Source: Halopseudomonas pelagia CL-AP6 (GTDB taxonomy: Bacteria; Pseudomonadota; Gammaproteobacteria; Pseudomonadales; Pseudomonadaceae). Taken from it: a stretch of 64,000 nt of DNA. Below the pieces are notes generated by a model that worked only from the letters and a program-made list of their open reading frames with translations, ran no database searches and was not told the origin of the DNA. Location: NCBI RefSeq assembly GCF_000410875.1, contig NZ_AROI01000004.1, positions 1 through 64,000 on the forward strand. The letters are read 5' to 3'. Shown one piece after another: positions 34,611 to 48,222 of this stretch (position 1 is the first letter of the stretch; each line of letters starts with the position of its first letter). The translations under genes and the position numbers were made by a program.

Positions 34611-35033
34611 CTAGTAGCGCATGCCGAGCAGGCGAAATACAAAACCGAGCAGCCAGATGGGGCCTATCAGCAAAAACTGCAGATCCTTGAAAAAGGAAGG
34701 CTTTTTCCCCTCCAGGTGATGACCGATAAACTGACCAACCCAGGCCAGAATGAAGATCGCCACGCAGGGAATCAAGACGTAGGTCATCATGCTCAATATC
34801 AACAGCATAATCAGACTCAGCACCAACATCGCGGCGGTGATACGCCAGGACAAAGTCGCATAGAACGCCAACGCCAGGGCGACGGCCAGAACCGACACCC
34901 AAGGATGAATGGCCCACAGGATACCCAACACGCTAAACGTGATCAGCGGCACACAGATCCAATGCAGCAATTTGTTGGTCGGGTTGCGATGGCTTTCACC
35001 GTACTCATCGAACCATTGATCGATCGCTTTCAT
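34611..35033 (-). CDS. Mpo1-like (DUF962) membrane protein
   Basis: 140 residues from the ATG at 35033 (MKAIDQWFDEYGESHRN). Conserved histidines HRNPTNKLLHWICVP and GHHLEGKKPSFFKDLQFLLIGPIW frame four membrane spans, the DUF962/Mpo1 pattern. Yeast Mpo1 is an iron-dependent dioxygenase that removes one carbon from 2-hydroxy fatty acids; the bacterial activity is inferred by family only. Divergent from thiD. Confidence 0.87.
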   Translation of the reverse strand: MKAIDQWFDEYGESHRNPTNKLLHWICVPLITFSVLGILWAIHPWVSVLAVALALAFYATLSWRITAAMLVLSLIMLLILSMMTYVLIPCVAIFILAWVGQFIGHHLEGKKPSFFKDLQFLLIGPIWLLGFVFRLLGMRY

Positions 35034-35176
35034 GCCTGACACCTCTGGTATTGTCTTTTTAGAAAAATCGTTTTTAACCAACAGACAGTATCCTCCGCCC
35101 TTTACGGCTATGCCATAGCTTTGAAAGCCAGACGAGTCCCCTGCCGGTGCGCAGCGCTTAATGTTAAGCTTAGCGC

Positions 35177-35977
35177 ATGAAAACACTACTTCCTTTTCGT
35201 CCCGTTGTACTCTGCCTCTCGGGGCACGACCCGAGCGGCGGGGCTGGCCTGCAGGCCGATATAGAAGCGTTGATTGCCCAGGGTTGCCACGCGGCCCCGA
35301 CGGTTACCGCGCTGACCGTGCAAAACACCGTGGATGTCAGCGATTTCAGGGTACTGGACCGCGACTGGGTGATGGCCCAGGCCAACGCCGTGTTAACCGA
35401 TATGCCGGTCTCAGCCGTCAAGCTCGGCATGCTCGGCAATCTGGCGATGGTTGATACCGTTGTCGAGCTGATGCAAGCACACCCCGAGCTGCCATTGATT
35501 TGCGACCCGGTGTTACGGGCTGGCGGTGGTGGCTCGCTGGGCAAGGATGACGTGGCCTTCGCCATGCGTGAGAAACTGCTGCCCCTGGCACTGATTGCCA
35601 CACCCAACCTGCCCGAGGCGCGTCTGCTGGCCGAGCTGCCTGACGGCAGTGCCGACGAGTGTGCGGCCAAACTATTACCCTATTGCCGCAACGTGCTGAT
35701 TACCGGCGGCCACGGCGAAGAACGCGAGATTCACAACCGGCTATATTGCCGCAGCGGTGAGGAACACACCTTTATCTGCCAGCGCCTGCCTGGCAGTTAC
35801 CACGGCTCCGGCTGTACCCTGGCCAGCGCGCTGGCCGGCCGGTTGGCGCTCGGGGAAGAACTGGTCAGTGCAGTGAAATCCGCGCTGGATTACACTTGGC
35901 GCACCCTGCGCGATGCCGAGCAACCCGGGCTCGGCCAGTATGTACCCAGACGCCTGCCTTTGGATTTTTGCTCTTGA
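35177..35977 (+). CDS. thiD: hydroxymethylpyrimidine/phosphomethylpyrimidine kinase
   Basis: 266 residues of the PfkB-like ribokinase family. Signatures: [21 protein letters not shown] at the N terminus, [16 protein letters not shown], the pyrimidine-site [10 protein letters not shown], and the C-terminal anion hole with catalytic Asp replaced by Cys as in ThiD ([23 protein letters not shown]). It phosphorylates HMP twice for thiamine synthesis. The stop overlaps the thiE start. Confidence 0.95.
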   Translation: MKTLLPFRPVVLCLSGHDPSGGAGLQADIEALIAQGCHAAPTVTALTVQNTVDVSDFRVLDRDWVMAQANAVLTDMPVSAVKLGMLGNLAMVDTVVELMQAHPELPLICDPVLRAGGGGSLGKDDVAFAMREKLLPLALIATPNLPEARLLAELPDGSADECAAKLLPYCRNVLITGGHGEEREIHNRLYCRSGEEHTFICQRLPGSYHGSGCTLASALAGRLALGEELVSAVKSALDYTWRTLRDAEQPGLGQYVPRRLPLDFCS

Positions 35978-36609
35978 GCGCCCTGCCGCGCGGCTTGTAC
36001 GCGATCACCGACAGCCAGCTGTTGGCCGGTGATCGCCTGCTGCCCTGGGTCGATGCGGCACTGGCAGGTGGAGCACGCCTGCTGCAGTACCGTGACAAGT
36101 CTGCCGACCCGGGGCGCCGCCGAGATGAAGCCCTGCAATTGAAATCCATTTGTGATTATTACGCGGCGCAGCTAGTCATCAATGACGACTTGGCCCTCGC
36201 TAGCGAACTGCATGCCGGCCTGCATTTAGGCCGTGATGACGGCAGCCTGCGCGAGGCTCGCCAGCAACTGGGCGAACAGGCGATTATCGGCGCTACCTGC
36301 CACGCCAGCCTGGCGTTTGCCAGCGAGGCGCAAGAGGCGGGCGCCAGCTATATTGCCTTCGGCCGCTTCTTCCAGTCGGTGACCAAACCCGGCACACCGG
36401 CCGCAACGCCGCTGTTGCTAGAGCAGGCCAGCAAGCAATTCAACTTACCGATTGTCGCCATCGGTGGCGTCACCCTGCACAACGCACCGCAACTGATCAG
36501 CTCCGGCGCCAGCCTGCTAGCCGTAGTCAATGGTCTGTTTGCCGCGCCCTCGCCTGCCGAAGTCGAACGACGCGCGCGCGGCTTCAGCGAATTGTTCCAA
36601 ATCCTTTGA
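35974..36609 (+). CDS. thiE: thiamine-phosphate synthase
   Basis: 211 residues from the TTG at 35974 that overlaps the thiD stop (TTGA); the frame upstream lies inside thiD. TIM-barrel signatures: [102 protein letters not shown]. It joins HMP-PP and thiazole phosphate. The order thiD-thiE-hemL is the pseudomonad one. Confidence 0.94.
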   Translation: MSALPRGLYAITDSQLLAGDRLLPWVDAALAGGARLLQYRDKSADPGRRRDEALQLKSICDYYAAQLVINDDLALASELHAGLHLGRDDGSLREARQQLGEQAIIGATCHASLAFASEAQEAGASYIAFGRFFQSVTKPGTPAATPLLLEQASKQFNLPIVAIGGVTLHNAPQLISSGASLLAVVNGLFAAPSPAEVERRARGFSELFQIL

Positions 36610-36621
36610 GAGAATGCCTTT

Positions 36622-37902
36622 ATGTCCCGCTCTGAAATGCTCTTTGCCAATGCTCAAAAACACATCCCAGGCGGCGTCAATTCGCCGGTTCGCGCGTTCC
36701 GCAGCGTGGGCGGCACTCCGCTGTTTTTCAAGCATGCCGAAGGCGCCTACGTGACCGATGAAGACGACAATCGCTATGTCGATTACGTCGGTTCCTGGGG
36801 TCCGATGATTCTCGGCCACAGCCATCCGGCCGTTCTCGACGCGGTGCGCAATCAACTACAGCACGGCCTGTCCTATGGCGCTCCAACGTCAATGGAAACC
36901 GACATGGCGGATCTGGTCTGCGAGCTAGTACCCTCCATGCAAATGGTGCGCATGACCAGCTCCGGCACCGAAGCGACCATGAGTGCGATTCGCCTGGCGC
37001 GCGGCTACACCGGTCGGGACAACATCATCAAATTCGAGGGCTGTTACCACGGGCATTCCGATAGTTTGCTGGTCAAGGCCGGTTCAGGCGCACTGACCCA
37101 GGGAGTACCCAGTTCAGCCGGCGTACCGGCCGACTTCGCCAAACACACCCTGACCCTGCCATTCAACGATATTGACGCGGTAAAAGAGCTGCTGGCTAAG
37201 GCCGGCAAGGATGTAGCCTGCATCATCGTCGAACCCGTGGCCGGCAACATGAACTGCGTGCCGCCGGCGCCGGGATTTCTCCAGGGGCTGCGCGAGCTGT
37301 GCGACGAGCACGGCGTAGTGCTTATTTTCGACGAGGTCATGACCGGCTTCCGGGTGGCCTTGGGCGGCGCGCAGGCTTACTACGGCGTGACCCCTGACTT
37401 GACTACCTTCGGCAAGATCATTGGTGGCGGCATGCCAGTGGGCTGCTTCGGTGGCAAACGCGAGATCATGCAAGTCATCGCCCCGCTCGGCCCGGTTTAT
37501 CAGGCGGGCACCCTGTCAGGCAATCCGCTGGCTATGGCCGCAGGCCTGACCACGCTGAAACTGATCAGCCGCCCCGGCTTCCATGACGAACTGACCGACT
37601 ACACCAGCCGCTTGCTGGCCGGCTTGCAGGAGCGCGCCGACGCGGCCAGTGTGCCCTTTGTCACCACCCAGGCAGGCGGCATGTTCGGTCTGTATTTTTC
37701 CGGTGCCGATGACATCGTCACCTTCGACGACGTGATGGCCAGTGACGTAGAACGCTTCAAAGGTTTTTTCCATGGCATGCTGAATAACGGCGTGTATCTA
37801 GCTCCGAGCGCCTTTGAAGCCGGGTTCACTTCGATCGCGCATGGCGAAGCAGAGCTAAAACTGACGCTGAACGCGGCGGAAAAAGCGTTCTCCGCGCTAT
37901 GA
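36622..37902 (+). CDS. hemL: glutamate-1-semialdehyde 2,1-aminomutase
   Basis: 426 residues, class III PLP aminotransferase fold. Signatures: [68 protein letters not shown], and the PLP-lysine segment [15 protein letters not shown]. It makes 5-aminolevulinate from glutamate-1-semialdehyde in heme synthesis. The stop overlaps the next gene by 4 bp (ATGA). Length is standard. Confidence 0.97.
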   Translation: MSRSEMLFANAQKHIPGGVNSPVRAFRSVGGTPLFFKHAEGAYVTDEDDNRYVDYVGSWGPMILGHSHPAVLDAVRNQLQHGLSYGAPTSMETDMADLVCELVPSMQMVRMTSSGTEATMSAIRLARGYTGRDNIIKFEGCYHGHSDSLLVKAGSGALTQGVPSSAGVPADFAKHTLTLPFNDIDAVKELLAKAGKDVACIIVEPVAGNMNCVPPAPGFLQGLRELCDEHGVVLIFDEVMTGFRVALGGAQAYYGVTPDLTTFGKIIGGGMPVGCFGGKREIMQVIAPLGPVYQAGTLSGNPLAMAAGLTTLKLISRPGFHDELTDYTSRLLAGLQERADAASVPFVTTQAGGMFGLYFSGADDIVTFDDVMASDVERFKGFFHGMLNNGVYLAPSAFEAGFTSIAHGEAELKLTLNAAEKAFSAL

Positions 37903-38567
37903 CCGCCCTGAGCTACCTGCTGCTCAGCGTCGCTGCCGCAGGCCTGTGTTACTGGCTTTGGCAGCGCAAACCGCGGCTGCATGCCGAAGCCCAGGGCGCG
38001 CTCAAAGCCAGCCTGGTGGCACTGCTACTGACCGCCAGCAGCGCGCTGTTACTCGGCCTGGCCAATTGGGGAGCAAGCCATGCCAGCGTTGAGCACGCCC
38101 AGCGGATCATGGGGCTGGCCGCGCAACATATGAGCCTGCCCCTACTTGGCCTGGCTTGCCTGCTGTTGGGCCGGGGGCTGCGCTGGAAGCCAGTAATCTG
38201 GAGCCAGATCATTCTCGGCCTGCTGGCCTTCTATGAGCTGTCACGTTATCTGGAATGGCAGGCCGGCTATCAATGGCTGGTGAACCTGATCGGTGCCGCA
38301 TGCCTGGCCCTGATCGCATTCCTTTATCGGCGCCAGGACTTGCGCGTCAGCGTACTGTGTCTGATAGGGTTGGTCAGCCTGCTAACCCCGGCACTGATCA
38401 ACAGTACGTTACCCTTGGCCAGCCTGCTCAACAGCAGCCTGCAAGCCAGTTGGCTGTTACCCGGTTTTGTCGCCTGCGCGCTGGCAGTTGGCCTGCTGGC
38501 AGAACAGGCGCACAATAGCCAAACTGACAGCCATCGTAGCGGACCCAAGGCCGCCTCAGACTCATGA
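37899..38567 (+). CDS. polytopic membrane protein, unknown function
   Basis: 222 residues with about seven hydrophobic helices: [101 protein letters not shown] and [18 protein letters not shown] hydrophilic tail of 25 residues ends it. I do not recognise the family. It is coupled by ATGA overlaps to hemL before it and to the Sel1-type gene after it. Confidence 0.8.
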   Translation: MTALSYLLLSVAAAGLCYWLWQRKPRLHAEAQGALKASLVALLLTASSALLLGLANWGASHASVEHAQRIMGLAAQHMSLPLLGLACLLLGRGLRWKPVIWSQIILGLLAFYELSRYLEWQAGYQWLVNLIGAACLALIAFLYRRQDLRVSVLCLIGLVSLLTPALINSTLPLASLLNSSLQASWLLPGFVACALAVGLLAEQAHNSQTDSHRSGPKAASDS

Positions 38568-39190
38568 ATATTCGACTGCCTAGCCGTATAACCCGTTATT
38601 GCCTGCTGGCGACACTGCTCTGCCCTGCACTGGTTAGCGCCCAAACCGGTAGCAACCCGTTGTTGGTCAGTACGGAAGAACGTTGCGCCATTAATAGGGT
38701 AGACGATGAAAGCCTCGCACTGGCGATCGAAGCCTGTGAAGCCGCGGCCACCAGCGGGGATCTGCAAGCGCAGTTCGAGATGGGCGAGCTGTATTACCGC
38801 GGCGAACGAGTGGAGAAGGACGTCGAACAGGCGTTGAACTGGTTTGAGCAAGCATCCGTTCAAGGCCATCCCGCAGCGCAGTATCAGTTGGGCTTGATGC
38901 ACTACCAGGGCGAGGGCGTTACACGCAATTTGCCTCAAGCCTATATCATCCTCAAGATGGCCGCGGTCAACGGCAAGGATGAAGCAATGGATGCCAGCGA
39001 TCAGGTCGCGCTGCAGATGAATGCCGATGAGCTGGATGTCGCTACCCAGGTACTGGGCACCTTGTTTCGCAATTATCTGGCGCAAATTCGGGAGGAACAA
39101 CTAAAAGGCACGCCTGCCCTGTCGCCGAACAATGAACCGCGAGACCCGCAACTGGACTCCACCTTCGGGCCGGTCCAGTCGCTCGACTGA
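38564..39190 (+). CDS. secreted Sel1-repeat protein
   Basis: 208 residues: signal peptide (TRYCLLATLLCPALVSAQT), then two Sel1-type TPR repeats, GDLQAQFEMGELYYRGERVEKDVEQALNWFEQASVQGHPAAQYQLGLMHYQGEGVTRNLPQAYIILKMAA, about residues 65-135. Such repeats bind peptides or partner proteins; in pseudomonads the gene at this place is an uncharacterised conserved one. The start overlaps the upstream membrane-protein gene by 4 bp. Confidence 0.86.
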   Translation: MNIRLPSRITRYCLLATLLCPALVSAQTGSNPLLVSTEERCAINRVDDESLALAIEACEAAATSGDLQAQFEMGELYYRGERVEKDVEQALNWFEQASVQGHPAAQYQLGLMHYQGEGVTRNLPQAYIILKMAAVNGKDEAMDASDQVALQMNADELDVATQVLGTLFRNYLAQIREEQLKGTPALSPNNEPRDPQLDSTFGPVQSLD

Positions 39191-39237
39191 ACAGGCTAGC
39201 CCCAGATCACGCTAGTCATTTTCAGCCCGGCTAGTCT

Positions 39238-39564
39238 TCAGCTCGGCTGCGGCGGCATCGGAAAATTCATCACGTTACCGCCGCCCTTGGCCTCGCTGAT
39301 CTTCGCTTGGCCGATCCGCTCGACTTCATCAATCCGCACGATCGACTGCAACGGAATGAAGCTGCGCTCTACCCCTTCAAACTGGGTTTTGAGCTTTTCC
39401 TCGGCGGGATCGACAAGAACCTGCGAGCGCTCGCCAAACAATAGCTCCTCTATTTCCAGAAAGCCCCAGAGATCACTCTGGAAGATATGCCGAGCATAGA
39501 GCTCGTATACCTGACCCTGGTTGAGGAAAATAACGCGGAAAATAGGCTGCTTGTCTTTGCTCAT
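39238..39564 (-). CDS. DUF1820 family protein
   Basis: 108 residues from the ATG at 39564 (MSKDKQPIFRVIFLNQGQVYELYARHIFQSDLWGFLEIEELLFGERSQVLVDPAEEKLKTQF, in parts). The family has a compact beta-rich fold and no known role. It is soluble, and the C-terminal glycine/proline tail (GGGNVMNFPMPPQPS) looks disordered. It is divergent from miaB and convergent with the Sel1 gene. Confidence 0.88.
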   Translation of the reverse strand: MSKDKQPIFRVIFLNQGQVYELYARHIFQSDLWGFLEIEELLFGERSQVLVDPAEEKLKTQFEGVERSFIPLQSIVRIDEVERIGQAKISEAKGGGNVMNFPMPPQPS

Positions 39565-39638
39565 CGTGGAACCATCAAACCTGTATCTTGGGCGAGCCGA
39601 ACAGGCAGGTTCGGCGGTCGCGGATGATAGCACAGCAC

Positions 39639-39668
39639 GGGACACGCGCTGCCCCATCCGTGTATAAT
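39639..39668 (+). promoter_or_regulatory. putative sigma-70 promoter of miaB
   Basis: GGGACA (39639-39644; four of six to TTGACA), 18-bp spacer, then a consensus TATAAT (39663-39668), 34 bp before the miaB ATG at 39703. Spacing and -10 are good and the -35 is moderate. Confidence 0.6.
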
Positions 39669-39702
39669 TCCGCTTTTCACAAGGTTACGCTTAGCACATC
39701 CC

Positions 39703-41043
39703 ATGGCCAAGAAACTCTTTATTCAGACCCACGGTTGCCAGATGAACGAGTATGACAGCTCGCGTATGGCTGACCTGCTCGGCGAAAATCAGGCAATGGA
39801 GCTGACCGACCGCCCCGACGAGGCGGACGTTATTCTGCTCAACACCTGCTCAATTCGTGAAAAGGCCCAGGAAAAGGTCTTCTCCGAGCTGGGTCGCTGG
39901 CGGCCGCTGAAAGACAAGAACCCCGATCTTATTATTGGCGTGGGCGGGTGTGTGGCCAGCCAGGAAGGCGCCGCCATCCGCGACCGCGCACCTTACGTGG
40001 ATGTGGTGTTTGGCCCGCAGACCCTGCATCGCTTGCCGGAAATGATCAACGCCGCACGCACCACGAATAAACCCCAAGTCGACGTATCATTCCCGGAAAT
40101 CGAGAAATTTGACCGCTTACCTGAGCCGCGAGTTGATGGCCCTACCGCGTTTGTATCGATCATGGAAGGCTGCAGCAAGTACTGCAGCTTCTGCGTGGTG
40201 CCTTACACCCGCGGTGAAGAGGTCAGTCGCCCATTCGATGATGTACTGGCTGAATGCATTCATCTGGCTGAAAATGGCGTGCGTGAAGTGACTCTGTTAG
40301 GTCAGAACGTCAACGGCTATCGTGGCCAGACCCACGATGGCCAGGTTGCCGATCTGGCTGACCTGATCCGCGTGATTGCCGAGATCGACGGCATTGACCG
40401 CATCCGCTACACCACATCGCACCCGCTGGAGTTCTCCGACAGCCTGATTCTGGCCCATGCCGAAGTCCCCGAACTGGTCAAATACCTGCACCTGCCGGTG
40501 CAGTCGGGCTCGGACCGCGTCCTGGCCGGCATGAAGCGCAATCACACGGCATTGGAATACAAATCGCGCGTACGCAAACTGCGCGCTGCCGTGCCGGATA
40601 TGATTCTCAGCTCGGACTTCATCATCGGCTTCCCGGGTGAAACCGATAAGGATTTTGAGCAGACCATGAAGCTGGTAGAAGATGTAGGCTTTGATTTCTC
40701 CTACTCGTTTATCTACAGCGCACGGCCTGGCACCCCAGCCTCCGACCTGGCAGACAACACGCCCACCGAGGTCAAGAAACAACGCCTGCAGATCCTTCAG
40801 GCCCGTTTGAACCAGCAAGGTTTCGACAATAGCCGACGCATGGTGGGGACCACGCAGCGAATTCTGGTTACCGATTATTCGAAAAAGGACCCCGGCATGC
40901 TTCAGGGTCGTACCGAGCATAATCGCATTGTCAATTTCCGTTGCGACAACCCGCGGTTGATTGGGCAATTCGTCGATGTGCTGGTCGATGAAGCACTCCC
41001 CCATTCCTTGCGTGGCAGCCTGTTAGCGGACACTGTTCACTAA
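39703..41043 (+). CDS. miaB: tRNA-2-methylthio-N6-dimethylallyladenosine synthase
   Basis: 446 residues. Domains in order: MTTase N-terminal with three Fe-S cysteines (TYGCQMN-like [29 protein letters not shown]), radical-SAM core with CSKYCSFC around residue 157, and TRAM at the C terminus ([15 protein letters not shown]). It adds the methylthio group to ms2i6A37 of tRNAs. Length is normal. A hairpin follows in the 128-bp gap to phoH. Confidence 0.97.
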   Translation: MAKKLFIQTHGCQMNEYDSSRMADLLGENQAMELTDRPDEADVILLNTCSIREKAQEKVFSELGRWRPLKDKNPDLIIGVGGCVASQEGAAIRDRAPYVDVVFGPQTLHRLPEMINAARTTNKPQVDVSFPEIEKFDRLPEPRVDGPTAFVSIMEGCSKYCSFCVVPYTRGEEVSRPFDDVLAECIHLAENGVREVTLLGQNVNGYRGQTHDGQVADLADLIRVIAEIDGIDRIRYTTSHPLEFSDSLILAHAEVPELVKYLHLPVQSGSDRVLAGMKRNHTALEYKSRVRKLRAAVPDMILSSDFIIGFPGETDKDFEQTMKLVEDVGFDFSYSFIYSARPGTPASDLADNTPTEVKKQRLQILQARLNQQGFDNSRRMVGTTQRILVTDYSKKDPGMLQGRTEHNRIVNFRCDNPRLIGQFVDVLVDEALPHSLRGSLLADTVH

Positions 41044-41063
41044 GCGATGCAGCACAAGCTTTC

Positions 41064-41087
41064 GCACGGCCGTCTGGCCGTGCATTT
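41064..41087 (+). terminator. hairpin downstream of miaB
   Basis: GCACGGCC, loop GTCT, GGCCGTGC: a perfect 8-bp stem followed by ATTTC. The T-run is weak, so it may be a partial terminator or a stability element. A second small stem (GCGCGC, TTT, GCGCGC) follows at 41112-41126. Confidence 0.5.
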
Positions 41088-41171
41088 CAACTCATCTGCC
41101 TTCTTTGCATCGCGCGCTTTGCGCGCTATGCTGTTATTTCCTGAATGCCACGAGGCGACTGACAGATCACT

Positions 41172-42200
41172 TTGAACGCTCCCCTGCACATACATCGTTT
41201 TACTATCGAACCCGTTGATTCCCGCCGCTTTGCCAGCCTCTGCGGCCAGTTTGACGAACACTTGCTACTGATCGAACAGCGGCTGGGCATTGAAGTGCGC
41301 AACCGGGGTAACCAGTTCGAATTGATTGGTGATGCCGAACTAACCCGCTCCGCCGAAGCGGTGTTGCGTCAGCTGTACCGTGAGACCCGCGATAATGGTG
41401 AGCTGACGCCCGATACCGTACATCTGTTTTTGCAGGAATCGGGACTGGAAAACCTCAGCGCCGCGCTGCACCAGGAAGGCACCGGCAAGCCGGTCATACT
41501 GCGCACTCGGCGCTTGACCATTCAGCCGCGCGGGCCTAACCAGCAAAGTTATGTGCGCTCAATTCAAGAGCACGATATCAATTTCGGTATCGGCCCTGCC
41601 GGTACGGGCAAAACCTATCTGGCGGTAGCCTGCGCGGTAGACGCCCTGGAACGCGAGCAGATCCGCCGTATCCTGCTGGTACGCCCGGCAGTTGAAGCCG
41701 GCGAGAAACTCGGCTTTCTACCCGGCGACCTGTCACAGAAAATCGACCCCTATCTGCGCCCACTGTATGACGCACTCTATGAAATGCTCGGCTTCGAAAA
41801 CGTCGCCAAACTGATCGAGCGTCAGGTGATCGAAGTTGCGCCGCTGGCCTATATGCGCGGCCGCACGCTGAACAACAGCTTTATCATTCTGGATGAAAGC
41901 CAGAACACCACACTGGAACAGATGAAGATGTTCCTGACCCGTATCGGCTTTGGCTCCACCGCGGTGATTACCGGCGACGTGACCCAGGTCGATCTGCCGC
42001 GCGGCACCAAGTCCGGCCTGGCCCACGTGGTCGAGGTGCTGAAAGACGTCAAGGGTATCGGCTTTACCCACTTCAAATCCAAGGACGTGGTACGCCACCC
42101 CTTGGTGCAGCGCATTGTCGAGGCCTATGACATGTTCGAGCTGCGCCAGGAAGGTCAGCGTCAGGAAAGCCAGCGCCGGGAAAACAAGAATGAATCCTGA
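41172..42200 (+). CDS. ybeZ: PhoH-like ATPase (YbeZ)
   Basis: 342 residues from a TTG at 41172, giving [31 protein letters not shown], a start I recall as usual for pseudomonad PhoH. Walker [14 protein letters not shown] near residue 145, Walker [27 protein letters not shown], and the closing [25 protein letters not shown]. The protein works with YbeY in rRNA and RNA processing. The stop overlaps ybeY by 11 bp. Confidence 0.95.
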   Translation: MNAPLHIHRFTIEPVDSRRFASLCGQFDEHLLLIEQRLGIEVRNRGNQFELIGDAELTRSAEAVLRQLYRETRDNGELTPDTVHLFLQESGLENLSAALHQEGTGKPVILRTRRLTIQPRGPNQQSYVRSIQEHDINFGIGPAGTGKTYLAVACAVDALEREQIRRILLVRPAVEAGEKLGFLPGDLSQKIDPYLRPLYDALYEMLGFENVAKLIERQVIEVAPLAYMRGRTLNNSFIILDESQNTTLEQMKMFLTRIGFGSTAVITGDVTQVDLPRGTKSGLAHVVEVLKDVKGIGFTHFKSKDVVRHPLVQRIVEAYDMFELRQEGQRQESQRRENKNES

Positions 42201-42687
42201 CACCGGCATCGAACTGGATTTGCAGCAAGCCAGCAGCGCCTCCAATCTGCCTGACGAAGAGAGCTTCAGGCGTTGGGCCGGGTTGGCCCTGCAGGACAAA
42301 CCCGGCCATGAACTGACTATCCGCGTGGTCGATGAGGCCGAAAGCCAAAGCCTTAATCAGCAATATCGTGGCAAGGATTACCCTACCAACGTCCTCTCCT
42401 TCCCGGCCGACCTGCCGCCCGAGCTGAATATTCCACTGCTGGGCGACCTAGTAATTTGCGCCCAAGTGGTCGCGCGCGAAGCACAAGAACAGCACAAAGC
42501 CCTTCAAGCCCATTGGGCGCATATGGTCATTCATGGCTGTCTGCATCTGATTGGCTACGATCATATCGAAGACACCGAAGCCGAGCAGATGGAATCCCTG
42601 GAGCGTCAGTTACTGGCGCAACTGGGGATCGCCGACCCCTACGCTGCCGATTTCATTCCAGCAAGCAACGAGTATAAGGAACCATGA
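42190..42687 (+). CDS. ybeY: endoribonuclease YbeY (16S rRNA maturation factor)
   Basis: 165 residues from the ATG at 42190, which overlaps phoH by 11 bp and has CCGGGAAAA upstream. The zinc-binding H-x3-H-x5-H motif is [11 protein letters not shown], preceded by the conserved [13 protein letters not shown] and [12 protein letters not shown]. It is a single-strand endoribonuclease for 16S rRNA 3' end maturation and ribosome quality control. Overlaps ybeX by 4 bp. Confidence 0.96.
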   Translation: MNPDTGIELDLQQASSASNLPDEESFRRWAGLALQDKPGHELTIRVVDEAESQSLNQQYRGKDYPTNVLSFPADLPPELNIPLLGDLVICAQVVAREAQEQHKALQAHWAHMVIHGCLHLIGYDHIEDTEAEQMESLERQLLAQLGIADPYAADFIPASNEYKEP

Positions 42688-43523
42688 GCGAAGATCGATC
42701 GACCAACGGACACAAGACCTGGCTGGACAAACTGGTCCAGGCTTTTGTCCACGAACCCAAGAACCGCCAGGAACTGCTGGAGCTGCTGCGCGAAGCGCAC
42801 GCCAATGAAGTCCTGGATATCGAAGCGTTGTCGATCATCGAAGGAGCACTGCAGGTCTCAGACATGCAGGTACGGGACATCATGATCCCGCGTTCGCAGA
42901 TGATCACTATCAAGTCCAGCCAGTCACCCCGCGAGTTCCTCCCGGACGTGATTGAAGCTGCGCACTCGCGCTTTCCGGTCATCGGTGACAGTGTCGACGA
43001 TGTGCTCGGGGTTCTGCTGGCCAAGGATCTGCTACCCTTGCTGCTGGAGGACAATACCGAGCGCTTCAATATCAAGGATATCCTCCGCCCGGCCACCTGC
43101 GTGCCCGAATCCAAGCGGCTGAATGTGCTGCTCAAGGAGTTCCGCGCCACGCGTAACCATATGGCGATTGTCATCGATGAATATGGTGGAGTATCCGGCT
43201 TGGTCACCATTGAAGACGTACTCGAGCAGATCGTTGGCGACATCGAGGATGAGCATGACGTCGATGAAGACAGCCACATCAAGCCATTGCCCAGCGGCGA
43301 TTTCCTGGTCAAAGGTCTGACGCCGATCGAGGACTTCAACGAACATTTCGATACCGAGTTCTCCGATGAGGAGTTCGATACCGTCGGCGGACTGGTCATG
43401 AACGCCTTCGGTCACCTGCCCAAGCGCAATGAGGTGGCTGAACTGGAAGGCTTCCGGGTGCGCGTGCTGAACGCCGACAGCCGCCGCGTGCACCTGCTCA
43501 GGGTTACCCTGGCCAAACCCTGA
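42684..43523 (+). CDS. ybeX: HlyC/CorC-family CBS-pair protein YbeX
   Basis: 279 residues without membrane spans: a short helical N domain, a CBS pair (about residues 65-190, [35 protein letters not shown] and [40 protein letters not shown]), then a CorC/HlyC C-terminal domain. Long called CorC for magnesium/cobalt efflux; in this operon it is tied to ribosome biology with YbeY and YbeZ. Overlaps ybeY by 4 bp. Confidence 0.95.
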   Translation: MSEDRSTNGHKTWLDKLVQAFVHEPKNRQELLELLREAHANEVLDIEALSIIEGALQVSDMQVRDIMIPRSQMITIKSSQSPREFLPDVIEAAHSRFPVIGDSVDDVLGVLLAKDLLPLLLEDNTERFNIKDILRPATCVPESKRLNVLLKEFRATRNHMAIVIDEYGGVSGLVTIEDVLEQIVGDIEDEHDVDEDSHIKPLPSGDFLVKGLTPIEDFNEHFDTEFSDEEFDTVGGLVMNAFGHLPKRNEVAELEGFRVRVLNADSRRVHLLRVTLAKP

Positions 43524-43537
43524 GGAAGCGTTATAAC

Positions 43538-45070
43538 GTGTTGATGCAATGGATTGACCGGCTCCGTGGCCCGGGCTGGATGGGTAACCTGTTGGCGATA
43601 GTTGCCGGCGGGTTGACGACCCTGGCGCTTGCGCCGTTTGACCTGTGGCCGCTAGGCCTGGCGTCCATCGCCCTGCTGTATCAGGTATTACAGCCACTAA
43701 CGCCGCGTCAGGCAGCCCTGCGGGGCTGGTGTTGGGGCTTGGGGTTATTCGCCAGTGGCGTCTCCTGGGTCTATATCAGCATTCATGTACATGGTTATGC
43801 CTCTCCCGTACTGGCTGGCCTGCTGACCGGATTGTTCGTCGCCGGATTGGCTTTGGTCATCGCATTGACCGCCTGGCTTTGGGCTGGCTGGTTACGGCCG
43901 ATCAAGGCTGGCTGGTGGTCATGTATCGGCTTTGCCTGCCTCTGGGTCGCCCAGGAAATCTTTCGCGGCTGGTTTCTGACCGGCTTTCCCTGGCTGTACC
44001 AGGGCTATATGCATACCGACACCTGGTTGAGCGGCTTTGCACCTGTCGGCGGCGTCTGGTTACTGAGTCTACTGACGGTGCTTACTGCCTGCCTGCTAGC
44101 CGAACCCGCAGTGTGGAAACGCCTGCCCCAGGCAGCCTGCGCTAGCGCACTGCTGCTCGCCATCTGGCTGGGCGGCTTGGGACTGCGGCATATCGAATGG
44201 ACACAGCCAGCGGGCGATCCGCTGTCTGTCGCGCTGATTCAGGCCGATATCCCCCAATCGCGCAAATGGGATCCCGATCATATTCAACACACCTTGAGCC
44301 TCTACCGGGATATGAGTTATGCCCAGGGCCCAGTGGATCTGATCGTCTGGCCGGAAACCGCCATCCCGGTGCTACAAACCCAGGCCCAGGGATTTGCCGA
44401 CGCCATGGCGGCCAACTTTGCCGAACAGGGTACGACCTTGATTACCGGCATACCGGTAGACAATTACGACACCGGCGAACTGCGTATTTATAACGGCATC
44501 ATGGTGGCTGGCAGCGCCGGCAACCACTACCTGAAAAACAAACTGGTACCCTTTGGCGAGTACGTACCTATGGAGCAGGTCCTACGCGGCCTGATCGCCT
44601 TCTTTGACCTGCCAATGTCGAGTTTTTCACGTGGCCCGGCGGTGCAGGCGCCGCTGGAAGCAGCAGGCTACCAACTGGCACCTTTCATCTGTTATGAAGC
44701 CGTTTACCCCGACTTCGCCGCCAGGCTGGCAGCCAAGAGTGAATTACTGATCACTATCAGTAACGACAGCTGGTTTGGCGAATCGATAGGCCCGCTCCAG
44801 CATCTACAGATGGCCCGTATGCGGGCCATGGAAAGCGGCCGCTGGATGATTCGCGGCACCAATAATGGCGTCACTGCATTGATTGATCATCAGGGCCGGA
44901 TCACCGCCAGCATTCCCCAGTTCGAGCAACTGGCACTCAATGGCTGGGTGCAGCCGCGAGAAGGCCTTGGTCCTTACCTGCGCTGGCGCAGCTGGCCACT
45001 GAGTCTAGCGGTGCTGGTGGTGTTGCTGGCATGTGTCATACGCCGTCGGCGTTATCGACAGCCGACCTGA
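43538..45070 (+). CDS. lnt: apolipoprotein N-acyltransferase
   Basis: 510 residues from the GTG at 43538 (GAGGAAG upstream; an ATG at 43544 is the alternative). N-terminal helical membrane bundle of five to six spans, then the nitrilase-like periplasmic domain with catalytic Glu (LIVWPETAIPVL), Lys (YLKNKLVPFGEYVP) and Cys (APFICYEAVYPDF), and a final C-terminal span. It adds the third acyl chain to lipoproteins. The 3' end overlaps a convergent gene by 66 bp. Confidence 0.96.
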   Translation: MLMQWIDRLRGPGWMGNLLAIVAGGLTTLALAPFDLWPLGLASIALLYQVLQPLTPRQAALRGWCWGLGLFASGVSWVYISIHVHGYASPVLAGLLTGLFVAGLALVIALTAWLWAGWLRPIKAGWWSCIGFACLWVAQEIFRGWFLTGFPWLYQGYMHTDTWLSGFAPVGGVWLLSLLTVLTACLLAEPAVWKRLPQAACASALLLAIWLGGLGLRHIEWTQPAGDPLSVALIQADIPQSRKWDPDHIQHTLSLYRDMSYAQGPVDLIVWPETAIPVLQTQAQGFADAMAANFAEQGTTLITGIPVDNYDTGELRIYNGIMVAGSAGNHYLKNKLVPFGEYVPMEQVLRGLIAFFDLPMSSFSRGPAVQAPLEAAGYQLAPFICYEAVYPDFAARLAAKSELLITISNDSWFGESIGPLQHLQMARMRAMESGRWMIRGTNNGVTALIDHQGRITASIPQFEQLALNGWVQPREGLGPYLRWRSWPLSLAVLVVLLACVIRRRRYRQPT

Positions 45071-45289
45071 GGTAGCGGAGACCTGTATTTCTTCGATAAT
45101 CCGCCATAGCAACTGCTGATCCTCGGCACTTAGCCCGCTGAGCTCCAACTCGGTGACCGGCGGCGCCCGACCGGCCATCCACTCACGAGTGCGGGCCATA
45201 TCCATGGCCTGGTCGAGGCGGCGCAATAGCCGCCCATAGGAAGAGTCACGAGGCCAGTCGCTGAGTGGTGCGGGCGAACTGCCTTTCAT
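45005..45289 (-). CDS. small conserved hypothetical protein
   Basis: 94 residues, soluble and largely helical (SDWPRDSSYGRLLRRLDQAMDMARTREWMAGRAPPVTELELSGLSAEDQQLLWRII in parts). Not recognised beyond being a likely pseudomonad conserved hypothetical at this locus. It overlaps the 3' end of lnt by 66 bp in antisense. The C-terminal 20 residues, which lie in the overlap, are low-complexity (CQQHHQHR), which weakens that part of the call. Confidence 0.62.
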   Translation of the reverse strand: MKGSSPAPLSDWPRDSSYGRLLRRLDQAMDMARTREWMAGRAPPVTELELSGLSAEDQQLLWRIIEEIQVSATSGRLSITPTAYDTCQQHHQHR

Positions 45290-48203
<2,914 letters not shown>

Positions 48204-48222
48204 TATGCAATGGAGAGCCAAG

